DNA of 64,000 nucleotides from Bacillota bacterium. Lineage in GTDB: Bacteria; Bacillota; Desulfotomaculia; Desulfotomaculales; VENG01. The DNA is taken from contig VENG01000012.1 in the NCBI GenBank assembly GCA_009711705.1, positions 78,741-142,740 of the forward strand, written 5' to 3'. Of this stretch, positions 1 to 8,776 are shown one piece after another; position 1 is the first letter of the stretch; the number at the start of each line of letters is the position of its first letter. Both the position numbers and the translations under genes were made by a program. The notes under the pieces are model-generated. The model was not told where the DNA came from. It did not search any database and worked only from the letters and a program-made list of their open reading frames with translations.

Positions 1-300
1 GGCACATTGTTGGGACAAGCGGTGCAAGCGAAGTTACCACAGGCACCGTCTGGGATTATGGTTACCATTGCAGCGCATTTAGTTTTTGGCTTAGGTTTGG
101 CTGGGTTCACTCGGATGCTTTATACTGTCGGAAAAGAAGAAGACCAAAAGGAAGAGTCAGAGGAAGAGCGTGTGTTTAACCGGGTTGTTCCGGTGCCGGC
201 CAAGAAGATCATTATTTCTGATGCCAGGAAAGAGCAGAAAGAAAGGTCAAAGAGCAAATTTAAAAAACCGGTTAAGCTGAAGGGTTCTCGGGTGGACTGA
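1..300 (+). CDS. Hypothetical small membrane protein, 5' end outside window
   Basis: The frame is open from the first base, so the true start may lie upstream; the first possible starts inside are TTG codons at 4-10. The visible ~99 residues contain one hydrophobic stretch (about residues 18-40, SGIMVTIAAHLVFGLGLAGF then TRMLYTV), followed by a strongly charged cytosolic-type tail rich in K, R and E. I do not recognise the family. A hairpin terminator follows 76 bases after the stop. It may be the C-terminus of a larger membrane protein. Function unknown. Confidence 0.5.
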   Translation, partial: GTLLGQAVQAKLPQAPSGIMVTIAAHLVFGLGLAGFTRMLYTVGKEEDQKEESEEERVFNRVVPVPAKKIIISDARKEQKERSKSKFKKPVKLKGSRVD

Positions 301-376
301 AGATCCAACTATAAATGTATAAGAAGGCCACACGCCTTGTAAGGATTTAATATGTAAAATTAATCTGATTTATAAG

Positions 377-413
377 ACTCCCACTTCTATACGTGGGAGT
401 TTGCACTTTTTTT
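377..413 (+). terminator. Rho-independent terminator
   Basis: Perfect 8-bp stem ACTCCCAC / GTGGGAGT with an 8-base loop, followed by TTGCAC and seven T. It ends the transcript of the partial membrane-protein gene at the window start. Confidence 0.75.
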
Positions 414-441
414 CTTCAGGTGGGGTTGAATCCCACCAGTT

Positions 442-509
442 GGGGACATTCCTCCGCAGGAGGTGTGTCCCCTTTCCTCTTAAGCCCCTATGTTCAGCTT
501 TAGCTGAAC
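442..509. repeat. Two adjacent hairpins downstream of the rubredoxin gene
   Basis: First hairpin (442-472): GGGGACA pairs with TGTCCCC around an inner CCTCC-GCA-GGAGG stem. Second (492-509): GTTCAGCT / AGCTGAAC with a two-base loop. Both lie just past the stop of the minus-strand gene ending at 520 and could end its transcript or shield its 3' end. Neither has a clear U-tract. The first resembles a small interspersed palindrome, but no second copy was found in this window. Confidence 0.4.
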
Positions 510-519
510 GAGTTCACTC

Positions 520-1221
520 TTAGCTTTCTTTTTCAAACTCATCTTTCCCGGCCCCGCATACAGGGCAAACCCAATCATCGGGAAGCTTTTCAAAGGGGGT
601 ATCCGGCGCAATATCGTTTTCCGGGTCACCTAAGGCTGGGTCATAGACGTAACCACAAACATTACATACATATTTATCCATTGCATCATCCGTCCTTTCT
701 TTTTGTGGTAGGGTATAAGAGGGTGCCGTTTTGGGTACCGAGCCTCTTTTTATCTGGTGATAATGCGCATATGTCATAGGAGTTCCTTCTTTTAAAACTT
801 CCCCTCCGGTTACCTTACCTATGAAGATGCTATGAGTACCGGCATCAACTTCCTGAATCACTTCCGTCTCCATGTAGGCCAGTACACTGTCGATGATATA
901 AGGTGCCCCGTTGGCACCCAATTTATATTGAACAGCCTCGAACTTATCGACATCTCTGCCACTCTTGAATCCAAATTGGCCAATTAAGGACAGGGGAGTT
1001 TCCTGGGCCAGAATGGAAACGTTAAAAACTTTGCTCTGTCTAATGAATTCATTGGTAAAGTTTTGCTTATTAATACTTACGGCAATAGTAACGGGATCAG
1101 CGGAGATTTGTACCAGCGTATTTGCTGTCTGCCCGTTAATGCGCTTTTCTTGCTTGGATGTGATGATGTAAAGACCGTAACTTATCTTGTGTAAAGTTTT
1201 TGGGTTAAAACTATCTGCCAC
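520..1221 (-). CDS. hrb: High-molecular-weight rubredoxin (flavin reductase domain + rubredoxin)
   Basis: A 233-residue two-domain redox protein. Residues ~1-165 form a flavin-reductase-like FMN-binding domain; residues ~184-230 are a rubredoxin with two C-x2-C pairs ([10 protein letters not shown] and CPVCGAG) that bind one iron. In Moorella this fusion (Hrb) passes electrons from NADH to flavodiiron proteins that reduce O2 or NO; the same cytoplasmic role is likely here, though no flavodiiron gene is in the window. The GTG start is supported by AAAGGAGG nine bases upstream. It lies downstream of the large c-di-GMP protein on the same strand but with its own 127-base leader. Assignment of the fold is secure; the exact partner is inferred. 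Confidence 0.88.
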   Translation of the reverse strand: MADSFNPKTLHKISYGLYIITSKQEKRINGQTANTLVQISADPVTIAVSINKQNFTNEFIRQSKVFNVSILAQETPLSLIGQFGFKSGRDVDKFEAVQYKLGANGAPYIIDSVLAYMETEVIQEVDAGTHSIFIGKVTGGEVLKEGTPMTYAHYHQIKRGSVPKTAPSYTLPQKERTDDAMDKYVCNVCGYVYDPALGDPENDIAPDTPFEKLPDDWVCPVCGAGKDEFEKES

Positions 1222-1348
1222 TTTTAAAAACCTCCTTTTATAGCCGCTGTAGTGTATTCTATAATATAAATTACCCCTTAAACATTACGCTGTATTTACA
1301 TAAACCTTAAAAATCCATTAAATATATCCCACTACAAGCCGAGGATTT

Positions 1349-4300
1349 TTAGGCCAATGGCGGCTTTTGTTTCATTGGAGGTTTTTTACATTCAAGTAAT
1401 GAAAGAAACTTTTGTACCAATAAAGGGTCAAACTGAATTCCAGCACATCTTCTTAGTTCAGCCACCGCTTCCGCGTGGGATACGGCCAGGCGGTAAGGGC
1501 GGTCACTGGTCATAGCGTCATATGCATCACAGATAGCCAAAATACGGCACTCCAACGGAATCTCCTCGCCTTTTGAACCCAGGGGGTAACCATTGCCGTC
1601 CCAGCGTTCATGGTGTTTTAGAATCCAATCTGCCAGGTGATTTAAGTCCGGAGCGGAGCGGGCAATGCGGTATCCTATTTCACAGTGTGCTTGCATTTGT
1701 GAAAATTCTTCTTCGTTCAGTGCGTCCGGCTTAAACAAAATGCGGTCAGGAATGCCCACTTTACCCACATCGTGAAATTGTGCAAATAAGCGTAAGTCTG
1801 ACAATTTATTGCTTTGTATACCTACAGCTTTAGCCATTTCAACCACTAAATCCTGTAAGCGGTCAGCATGACCTTCGGTAATATGGTCTCGGGCCTCTAG
1901 TGCCTTGATTAAGGTTTGTACTATGGAACTACGGGCACTTTGGTTGCGGAGAAGTTTTTCACGGTACATGTTATTATCCGCTTCTCTAAAAATGCTATTC
2001 ATGGAGGACTCTTTATCGCCTACAGCAAGGCCCACTGAAACAGTTAGAGGGAGTTGCGGATTATCACCATTATAGTCTTCCACCGCATTCTTGATTCTTT
2101 GACTGGCATTTTCCGTGGCTTTGAAGTCAGTGTTAGGCAAAATTACTGCAAACTCGTCTCCACCGATTCTGGCCACCATATCACCGTCACGGAAAGAAGC
2201 CTTTAGAATGCCCGCCACCGCTCTTAATAAGTTGTCTCCCGCATGATGCCCCAGCGTATCGTTGATAATCTTAAGCCCGTCTACATCACAAACAATTATA
2301 CCCATTGGTCTGTAACGGCTGTTTTCGAAACGGTTCATTTCTTGCTCGAAATAGTTGCGGTTATGTAACCCGGAGAGCGGATCATGAAAACTTAAAAACT
2401 TTAGCTGTTCCTCATTTTTTTTACGTTCATCAATATCACGGACAACACACACGATGCCACCGTCATCTAGCATGTTTAAAGAAATCTCCTGGCAGTACAT
2501 GGTTCCGTCTTGTTTCTTCCCTAGTGCCTCTCCCCGCCACTGTCCGCTCTTTGCAAGTACAGGCAGTATTTCTCTTTGAAATCGCTTCAGCTCTTGTTCA
2601 TCGTAAAGAATCTGCCATGTCTTACCCAGTAAATCACGGGGATTGCTATATCCGTAAATTTTAGCGTGGGCATCATTAAGATAAATAAAACAGCCCTTAT
2701 GATCCAAAATGGCAATACCGTCCATGGAGTTTTCCATGGCTGCTGCTTGTTGCTGCATCAACCTTTCTGCCCTTCTTTTTTCCGTTTCATCACGGAAAAC
2801 CAGAACCGCGCCCAAAATTTTCCCCAGATCATTCTTGATGGGGGAGGCGCTGTCAGAAATAGCACGTTTACTGCCGTCTTTAGCGATAAGTACCGTATGA
2901 TTGGCAAGCCCCACTATACTGCCTTCGGTGAATACCTTATGCACAGGGTTTTCCACCGACTCTTGCGAATATTCGTTAATTATTTGGAATATTTCCTGCA
3001 TTGGCCGGCCGATGGCTTCATTTTGGCTCCATCCTGTAAGAGCTTCAGCCACCGGGTTGATGAGGGTAACCTCACAGTTATCGTCAACAGTGATTACACC
3101 GTCCCCAATACTGGAAAGGGTGACCGCCAGGCGTTCCGCTTCTTCAAACAATGCTCTTTCCGTTTGTTTTTGATTAGTAATATCACGCAGAGATTCAATG
3201 GCTCCTACTACGTTTCCATTGGTATCATACAAAGGTGAGGCTTTACCCCATAAAAATGCTCCCTTGCCATTATATAATGCAGGTACAAAGGATTCCGTCC
3301 AAGAGACGTTGCCTCTTTGGTTAATTTTACTATACAGATTTTCAATTTTTTTATTTCCAGTCAGTGCCATGTCAATTAACATGGGCCTTTGCTGCCCGTA
3401 AAAGGGCAGAGCATAGGCCTGGTTTTTCTTGCCCATAATATCTTCTTTACGTACTCCGGTCATTTTTTCGGTTGCCCGGTTCCATGCAATTATTTCACTG
3501 TCCTGGTTAATGGCAAAAGTGGCATCGGGAAGGAACTCAATTATATCCTGCAAGCGGCGGTTCGTATTTTGCAGAGTTTCTTCGTCCTGCTTACGCTGGG
3601 TGATGTCTCTGAAATCTTGTACAATACCTGTGAGTTCACCTTTTGGGGACTTAAGCGGGGTGGTTAGGACGCTGCACGGGATATGTTGGCCGTGTCTATG
3701 TATTTTTTCCACGTCATACTTTACAAATTTTGCGCCGTTAATAACCCTTTTTAACGGACATGCAGGGGTATGGCAGGCTTCTCCGGGAAAGATTTCAAAA
3801 CATTTTTTTCCCTTAGCCTCTTCTTTTTGTATGTCGGCCAGGTTTACAAAGGTATCATTGACCCTCAAAACGTTATAGTTTATGTCAATAACGCGCATGC
3901 CGCTGGATGCGCTGTTGAATATCTGGTTAAGTTCTTCATATGCGTTTTCCGTAGCTGCTTGGGCGTGCTTGTAATCCGTGAATTCGTTAAGGATGGCCAC
4001 TGTACCGGAAAACTTTCCGCTGATATCGAGCATTTGTTTAAGTTTAACTTCAAAATACCGGGTGCTGCTCTCATCCCGTAGTTCCTTTTCTATGGTAACT
4101 TCCGGTGTGTTATCTGGTGTAAAGGATTCAAGGTCACCTGCCAGCCAAGAAAGATCCATGCCGGTTTTCTCCTGTCCGTAATAGCGCCCTCCAGGAGTAC
4201 CGGAACTTTGCCAAAGGCAGGCTGCTGCCAGATTCATATCCTCAACTTTGTTGCTTTCATTAAATAGGATTATAGGAGTGGCAATGCTCTCAAAAATAGT

Positions 4301-4810
4301 TAAGTATTTATTCTTTTCGTTGGTCATTCCCCTGTTGGCTGCCTGTACCTCGCTGATCACCTTGCTTTTTTCCGCTTCGGCTGCTTCCAGGCTGACACCT
4401 ATTTCCAGGCGGTCAAAAAAACGTGCCACAAAAAGCCTGCACTTTTCCTCGCGGTCTTTTGAGAAACAGGCCTGGCTTATGAGATCCATATAACTTTGCC
4501 GGTAGTATTTGAGCATGCCTAAAAACATTCCCAGACCCACTCCACGCTGCCGGTGTTTGCGAGCCTCTCGAATACCAAGGGATGCAATGGGGTCTTGCAT
4601 GTAATTATCATCCGGGCTCAATTCCGGTGGTTGATCATAAACCTTTAGGGCGTCCAAGAGGCTTTCGGAGAGCACGGCAACCGACATGCGCCACGCTTCT
4701 CTCAATGTTGAAGCATACTTCACATAATCATGCCGTTTGGCGTAATCAAGTACCCGGTTGAATAGCCATTCCTCATGGCTTGCAATGAGATTAGACAAGT
4801 GTTGTTTCAA
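1349..4810 (-). CDS. Multi-PAS sensor with GGDEF and HD-GYP domains
   Basis: A 1153-residue soluble signalling protein. The N-terminal ~150 residues are helical and contain no obvious membrane span. About five PAS-type sensor repeats follow (~165-280, 285-405, 415-540, 545-670, 675-790). The GGDEF domain (~795-955) keeps the intact motif RIGGDEFAVILP near residue 882, so it can probably make c-di-GMP. The HD-GYP domain (~965-1130) keeps FHDVGKVGIPD and HHERWDGNGYP, so it can probably cleave c-di-GMP. The second PAS repeat has a Cys pair (GEACHTPACP) that could be redox-sensitive or bind a cofactor. One protein holding both opposing activities implies switching by the PAS input. It stands alone, flanked by intergenic regions of 127 and 230 bases. 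Confidence 0.92.
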   Translation of the reverse strand: MKQHLSNLIASHEEWLFNRVLDYAKRHDYVKYASTLREAWRMSVAVLSESLLDALKVYDQPPELSPDDNYMQDPIASLGIREARKHRQRGVGLGMFLGMLKYYRQSYMDLISQACFSKDREEKCRLFVARFFDRLEIGVSLEAAEAEKSKVISEVQAANRGMTNEKNKYLTIFESIATPIILFNESNKVEDMNLAAACLWQSSGTPGGRYYGQEKTGMDLSWLAGDLESFTPDNTPEVTIEKELRDESSTRYFEVKLKQMLDISGKFSGTVAILNEFTDYKHAQAATENAYEELNQIFNSASSGMRVIDINYNVLRVNDTFVNLADIQKEEAKGKKCFEIFPGEACHTPACPLKRVINGAKFVKYDVEKIHRHGQHIPCSVLTTPLKSPKGELTGIVQDFRDITQRKQDEETLQNTNRRLQDIIEFLPDATFAINQDSEIIAWNRATEKMTGVRKEDIMGKKNQAYALPFYGQQRPMLIDMALTGNKKIENLYSKINQRGNVSWTESFVPALYNGKGAFLWGKASPLYDTNGNVVGAIESLRDITNQKQTERALFEEAERLAVTLSSIGDGVITVDDNCEVTLINPVAEALTGWSQNEAIGRPMQEIFQIINEYSQESVENPVHKVFTEGSIVGLANHTVLIAKDGSKRAISDSASPIKNDLGKILGAVLVFRDETEKRRAERLMQQQAAAMENSMDGIAILDHKGCFIYLNDAHAKIYGYSNPRDLLGKTWQILYDEQELKRFQREILPVLAKSGQWRGEALGKKQDGTMYCQEISLNMLDDGGIVCVVRDIDERKKNEEQLKFLSFHDPLSGLHNRNYFEQEMNRFENSRYRPMGIIVCDVDGLKIINDTLGHHAGDNLLRAVAGILKASFRDGDMVARIGGDEFAVILPNTDFKATENASQRIKNAVEDYNGDNPQLPLTVSVGLAVGDKESSMNSIFREADNNMYREKLLRNQSARSSIVQTLIKALEARDHITEGHADRLQDLVVEMAKAVGIQSNKLSDLRLFAQFHDVGKVGIPDRILFKPDALNEEEFSQMQAHCEIGYRIARSAPDLNHLADWILKHHERWDGNGYPLGSKGEEIPLECRILAICDAYDAMTSDRPYRLAVSHAEAVAELRRCAGIQFDPLLVQKFLSLLECKKPPMKQKPPLA

Positions 4811-4980
4811 TGTTTACACTCCTATAATCTGAACCGTATGGTATTGTTATGTAAAACCTACAAAATTAAATTTATGTACCCTTAGAAACTTTGTCAAGCA
4901 AGAATAATATTAACTTTAGTTTTTCATTAATATCCAAGATTGTCAAACATTTTTTGTAAACTATAGTCATTTACTTAAAT

Positions 4981-5014
4981 AAACAAAGAGAACCCGGCCG
5001 GGTTCTCTTTGTTT
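4981..5014 (-). terminator. Long palindromic terminator after hcp
   Basis: A perfect 34-base palindrome (AAACAAAGAGAACCC-GGCC and its complement) 27 bases past the hcp stop. The flanks are A/T-rich on both sides, so it could end transcription from either direction, but only hcp runs into it. Confidence 0.7.
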
Positions 5015-5040
5015 ATCGATGGGAGAGGTGGATTTGGTCT

Positions 5041-6324
5041 TTAGCCCAAGATTGCTTTCAGGTCTTCTTCCGGTGTAGTAATTGGTTTCAGATCAAAGTT
5101 TTCCTGGAGCACTTGTAGTACGTTGGGGGTCAAGAAAGCCGGCAGTGACGGGCCGATACGGATGTTCTTGATACCCAGGTGCAGCAATGAGAGCAGAATG
5201 GAAACAGCCTTTTGCTCAAACCAGGACAGCACCAGGGTTAGAGGCAGCTCGTTAACGTCACAATCGAAAGCATCCGCCAGGGCTACTGCTACCTGTACTG
5301 CAGAGTAAGCATTATTACACTGGCCCATATCCAGAAGACGCGGTATGCCGTCAATGTCACCCAAGTCTAAATGGTTGAAACGGTATTTACCGCAGCCCAG
5401 GGTGAGTACTACGCAGTCTTCGGGCAACTGTTGGACAAAATCGGTGTAATAGCTGCGGGAAGATTTACTCCCGTCACAACCACCCACCAGGAAGAAGTGG
5501 CGTATTTTACCGGCTTTAACTGCGCCCACAATTTTGTCTGACAGTGACAGCACCGGGGTATGGTGGAAACCGGTGGTTAGTTGACCGCCATCTTTCCCAG
5601 GCAGTGAACCCAGGGACTTCGCCTTCTCAATGACTTCTTTGAAGTTACGGTCCTTGATATGGGTTACTTCCGGCAGCCTGGCGATGCCGCAGGTAAACAT
5701 GCGATCCTTGTAAGAATCCTTGGGCAGCAGCACGCAGTTGGTAGTTCCCAGGATAGCACCGGGGAATTCCTCAAACTCTTTTTTCTGGTTCTGCCAGGCC
5801 GAGCCAAAATGTCCTGCCAAGTTGGAGAACTTCTTCAGCTCCGGATAAGCATGGGCCGGCAGCATTTCACCGTGGGTATAGACATTAACCCCTTCCGGCT
5901 CAGCCTGCTTTAGCAGTTCATAAAGGTCCAAAAAGTCATGTCCGGTAACCACAATAGCCGGTCCGGGTTTAAAGCCGGTGGAAACAGGGGTGGGTTCCGG
6001 TGTGCCGAACTTACTCACGTTTGCATTGTCTAAAAGTTCCATAGCCCTGTAGTTGATCTCACCCAGCTCCAGCGCTTTTTCCACGTGGTTGTTTAAGTCA
6101 AAGTTTACGTTGGTCAATGTGCTGAACAGGGCATCGTGCATGAAGGCATCCACTCTTTCATCTCGCTGGCCCAGTTCTCTGGCGTGGTAGGCGTATGCCG
6201 CCACACCTTTAAGTCCAATAATTAATGTATCCTGCAGGCTGGCTACATCTTCATTTTTACCGCAAACCCCTACTTTGGTACATCCGGTTCCCTTGGCTGT
6301 TTGTTCACACTGGTAGCAAAACAT
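5041..6324 (-). CDS. hcp: Hybrid cluster protein (hydroxylamine reductase), short class
   Basis: The N-terminus has C3-x2-C6-x8-C15-x5-C21, the ligands of the ordinary FeS cluster, and the rest matches hybrid cluster proteins (VNVYTHGEMLPAH, GHFGSAWQNQ, LGCGKYRFN). Hcp carries a hybrid Fe-S-O cluster and acts on NO or hydroxylamine in nitrosative-stress defence. At 427 residues it is about 120 shorter than the usual 550-residue form; the missing block lies just after the N-terminal domain, as in the class III proteins of archaea and deep-branching anaerobes. ATG start with AGGAGG eight bases upstream. A CRP/FNR-like palindrome lies 75 bases before the start, and a ferredoxin, a plausible electron donor, is the next gene upstream. 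Confidence 0.93.
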   Translation of the reverse strand: MFCYQCEQTAKGTGCTKVGVCGKNEDVASLQDTLIIGLKGVAAYAYHARELGQRDERVDAFMHDALFSTLTNVNFDLNNHVEKALELGEINYRAMELLDNANVSKFGTPEPTPVSTGFKPGPAIVVTGHDFLDLYELLKQAEPEGVNVYTHGEMLPAHAYPELKKFSNLAGHFGSAWQNQKKEFEEFPGAILGTTNCVLLPKDSYKDRMFTCGIARLPEVTHIKDRNFKEVIEKAKSLGSLPGKDGGQLTTGFHHTPVLSLSDKIVGAVKAGKIRHFFLVGGCDGSKSSRSYYTDFVQQLPEDCVVLTLGCGKYRFNHLDLGDIDGIPRLLDMGQCNNAYSAVQVAVALADAFDCDVNELPLTLVLSWFEQKAVSILLSLLHLGIKNIRIGPSLPAFLTPNVLQVLQENFDLKPITTPEEDLKAILG

Positions 6325-6398
6325 TATATTACCTCCTATTGAAATGTTTTTCTTTTATTCAGGTTATATCTAGTTTAACTGTCAGCCCGGTTGCAAGA

Positions 6399-6414
6399 TA
6401 TGATATACATCACA
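6399..6414 (-). promoter_or_regulatory. CRP/FNR-like operator upstream of hcp
   Basis: Read on the minus strand: TGTGA-TGTATA-TCATA, close to the CRP/FNR-family palindrome TGTGA-N6-TCACA. It is 75 bases before the hcp start. The same TGTGA-N6-TCATA pattern in the same orientation lies before the 6990 gene. HcpR, a CRP/FNR-type regulator, is known to control hcp genes in many anaerobes; its use here is inferred. Confidence 0.5.
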
Positions 6415-6454
6415 CATCTACAATTTTTTAGTCACACACACCGGTGGTTACCTT

Positions 6455-6637
6455 TTAATCAACTAATTCAATAGAGTCGGTGGGGCAGCTATCCACACAT
6501 TCGCCGCATTCGGTGCAAGCATCAGGGTTAATCACTTTTGAATAATCGCCGACCTCAAAAACATTGGGAGTAGCTGAACAAACTGATTCACAGGTGCCGC
6601 AAGCAATACAGGTTTCTTTGTTCACTACCGGTTTCAT
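6455..6637 (-). CDS. 2[4Fe-4S] ferredoxin
   Basis: A 60-residue ferredoxin with two cluster motifs, C-x2-C-x2-C-x3-C (CIACGTCESVC) and CTECGECVDSCP. It is a soluble low-potential electron carrier. AAGGAG precedes the ATG. It is 44 bases downstream of a small Cys-containing protein gene and 130 bases upstream of hcp, all on the minus strand. The shared operator motif before hcp and before the upstream gene suggests a common nitrosative or redox response in which this ferredoxin may feed electrons to Hcp. Confidence 0.9.
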   Translation of the reverse strand: MKPVVNKETCIACGTCESVCSATPNVFEVGDYSKVINPDACTECGECVDSCPTDSIELVD

Positions 6638-6681
6638 GTTATTTTAGACTCCTTTAGCCTTAGAATTATATTCTTTAAAAA

Positions 6682-6990
6682 CTAATCCGAACAAGAATCT
6701 TCAACTTGGGAGCTTATTTCGGTTAATTGTTTTTGCAGCTGGTGGTACGAAGATAATAATTTTTCAACTAATGCCGGACACTCCTGCAGTTCATGGAAGT
6801 TCATGGAAAATGTGCAAGCTGAATTGGGATTATTTATATCACAGTTAATAAGTTTGATTTGGGCCGGGTTTTCTTTGAGATGATAACCCAGTTCAATCAA
6901 CCTTTGTCCCAGAGCAGTGAGCTGCATATTGATGCTGCTTAGCTCTTCCTGTAATACTTTTTCCTTAGCGCAAACATTTTTTATTCCCAC
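6682..6990 (-). CDS. Small hypothetical protein with coiled-coil character
   Basis: 102 residues, not recognised. It looks mostly helical, with Leu-rich heptads at both ends (residues ~10-40 and 70-95) and four internal Cys (residues 7, 50, 59, 71) plus one near the C-terminus, so metal binding or a redox disulfide is possible. The GTG start follows AAAGGGGGTACCCTCC. It probably forms a transcription unit with the ferredoxin 44 bases downstream. A CRP/FNR-like palindrome lies about 90 bases before its start. Function cannot be assigned from sequence. Confidence 0.6.
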   Translation of the reverse strand: MGIKNVCAKEKVLQEELSSINMQLTALGQRLIELGYHLKENPAQIKLINCDINNPNSACTFSMNFHELQECPALVEKLLSSYHQLQKQLTEISSQVEDSCSD

Positions 6991-7081
6991 GGAGGGTACC
7001 CCCTTTCTAAATGAAAGTTATTTAATCTAGCGAATTTGATTTATGCTGATTGTTATTTTAATCCATTAGTGAGGTTTAAAA

Positions 7082-7097
7082 TATGAGCTATGTCACA
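7082..7097 (-). promoter_or_regulatory. CRP/FNR-like operator upstream of the ferredoxin unit
   Basis: On the minus strand: TGTGA-CATAGC-TCATA, the same half-sites and six-base spacing as the site before hcp. It is 92 bases before the GTG start at 6990. Finding it before both units supports one shared regulator. Confidence 0.5.
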
Positions 7098-7232
7098 CCG
7101 AAGAAAGAACTTTATCACATTAAAGCCTGATAACCTTAAAAAAACCGCACTAAATAGTTCCCTTAGCGCTTTTAAATACTTTACATCTTAGCCCTTACCA
7201 CATACATGAAAGGTATATTTTTCAAAAGTGAT

Positions 7233-7263
7233 AAAAAAAGCTGCAGCGCGTGAGCACTGCAGC
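7233..7263 (-). terminator. Terminator of the old-yellow-enzyme gene
   Basis: On the minus strand GCTGCAGTGC pairs with GCGCTGCAGC (one mismatch) and is followed by six or seven T. It begins 17 bases past the stop of the gene ending at 7281. The rest of 6991-7232 shows only the operator and A/T-rich sequence. Confidence 0.75.
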
Positions 7264-7280
7264 AAAAAATTACAAAGTTT

Positions 7281-8450
7281 TTATATAGATGGTTCCTGGC
7301 CGTAGAAACATTGTAAACCACTTATGGGTGCGTACGGTAAACAGATATTGCAGTTGATGCACTTGGACTTGGTAGCCTGTCCGTTTTTTAGTTTATCTGG
7401 TAAATCAGGTTCCATAATCAGAGGGCGGGACATGGCAATTAAATCTGCATCATCCCGGGAAAGTGTCTCTTCCATATCTGAAAGGGTGCGGTAACCGCCC
7501 ACCGAAATAACGGTCATTCCCGGCGTTAATTTCTTTACTTTTCGGGCTAAGTCTCTGTTGTAGCAGTATTTAAACGCTGAAACTTCCTTGACGGCGTCTG
7601 CCTTTTTTTGTGCTGTTTGAACTGATTCTAAATCGGTTTTTCCCTGAGTGAACAATATAAGTGGGATGTCACCGCGAATGGTGGTGAAGCCCGATTCGGG
7701 GATGCCGCCGCTGATTTCCACTGCGTCAGCACCTTGTTCCTGGGCCATTCTGGTGTATTTGGCGCACAATTCTGGGTCAACTCCGCCGGCAATATTGTCG
7801 GAGCCGTTTAACTTTAAGAGGATGGGGAAGTCAGGTCCCAGTAAATCCCTGGTTTTTTCCAGGATCTTGGCTACAATAAGGAACCGCCCTTCAGGTGTTC
7901 CGCCCCAGTTATCATTTCTCTTGTTAATATGGGGAGATAGAAAATCGCTCAGGAGGTAGCCGTGGGCACTGTGCAGCTGGATTCCGTCGAAGCCGGCTTC
8001 CTTGGCCCTGCGGGCAGCCTGCACAAAATCAGATATTATTTTTTGGATTGCCTCACCGTCTAGGATGTTTTCTGTATGTGAATCAGTTGAAACCACCGCC
8101 GGCTGCCGTGGGGGTGCCACCCGCCTGCCGCAGTGGGCCAGCTGGGCTATGATCCTGCCCCCTTTATTATGTACAGCTGTGGTTGCTTTTCGCAGTCCTT
8201 CAACGTGGTGGTCGTCACTGATACCGGCCATTCCTGTGGGACCTTTCCCTTCCTGACTGATAAATAAAAATCCGGAAACAATAAGTCCTGTTCCTCCTGC
8301 TGCCAGCTGTTCGTACAACTCTGTATATTTATCTGAGACAAAGCCGTTCTTATCACCCAGGCCTTCCCAGGTGGCTGAGCGCATGATGCGGTTAGGTATT
8401 TCCAGCGTACCCAAACGTACCGGGGTGAAAACAATGCTATTATTTTGCAA
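7281..8450 (-). CDS. Old-yellow-enzyme family NADH:flavin oxidoreductase
   Basis: 389 residues forming a single FMN-binding TIM barrel (RLGTLEIPNRIMRSATWEGL at the start, AQLAHCGRR, FDGIQLHSAHGYLLSDFLSP, ISVGGYRT). The C-terminus has a short Cys cluster (CINCNIC followed by a fourth Cys, LQCFYG) like the [4Fe-4S] site of 2,4-dienoyl-CoA reductases, but the FAD/NAD domain those enzymes carry after it is absent. Members reduce activated C=C bonds, so a role in reducing enoyl or dienoyl compounds is plausible, but the substrate is unknown. TTG start, chosen because ATAGGAGGG lies eight bases upstream. It appears monocistronic. Confidence 0.82.
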   Translation of the reverse strand: MQNNSIVFTPVRLGTLEIPNRIMRSATWEGLGDKNGFVSDKYTELYEQLAAGGTGLIVSGFLFISQEGKGPTGMAGISDDHHVEGLRKATTAVHNKGGRIIAQLAHCGRRVAPPRQPAVVSTDSHTENILDGEAIQKIISDFVQAARRAKEAGFDGIQLHSAHGYLLSDFLSPHINKRNDNWGGTPEGRFLIVAKILEKTRDLLGPDFPILLKLNGSDNIAGGVDPELCAKYTRMAQEQGADAVEISGGIPESGFTTIRGDIPLILFTQGKTDLESVQTAQKKADAVKEVSAFKYCYNRDLARKVKKLTPGMTVISVGGYRTLSDMEETLSRDDADLIAMSRPLIMEPDLPDKLKNGQATKSKCINCNICLPYAPISGLQCFYGQEPSI

Positions 8451-8486
8451 AAATTATCCCTCCTATCTAGATAATATGTTTGGACA

Positions 8487-8600
8487 TTATTCTCTCTTTG
8501 AAGCGGCACCGACATTTTCATAAAAATTGCGTTTGTCTTTATACATTTCTTCATCGGCACAGTTCAAAACCTCCCACGGGTTATCCGTCTTCAGTGACGA
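8487..8600 (-). pseudogene. Remnant of a GGDEF domain C-terminus
   Basis: A short minus-strand frame ends with residues WEVLNCADEEMYKDKR, which match the end of diguanylate cyclase domains (ADEAMYxAKR). No start, no GGDEF motif and no upstream domain are visible, and the residues before it do not look like the family. Probably the decayed tail of a second c-di-GMP gene. The remaining sequence of 8451-8776 holds only this remnant and the terminator at 8719. Confidence 0.4.
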
Positions 8601-8718
8601 CCTGGCACCTGTGCTGGCACCGCTTCTGTTTGCGCAGCTTGGAACATTGGGTTTTTTGTGCAGTTTAGGGCAGGAAGATTTGGATAGCGACGGCAAACTG
8701 ACCGAGCATTGAATTAAA

Positions 8719-8749
8719 ACCAGGGAAGACTTTAAAAGGCTTCCCTGGT
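8719..8749 (-). terminator. Terminator of the MetE/UroD-like gene
   Basis: ACCAGGGAAG pairs perfectly with CTTCCCTGGT around an 11-base loop. Read on the minus strand it is followed by TTTTAATT. It lies 28 bases past the stop at 8777. Confidence 0.7.
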
Positions 8750-8776
8750 ATTGTGGGTCTTCCCAGGCGGTAAAAT

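Noticed and set aside
2305..4181. Several plus-strand open frames opposite the PAS/GGDEF gene
   Set aside because: They mirror the coding frame of the large minus-strand gene and show no family motifs.
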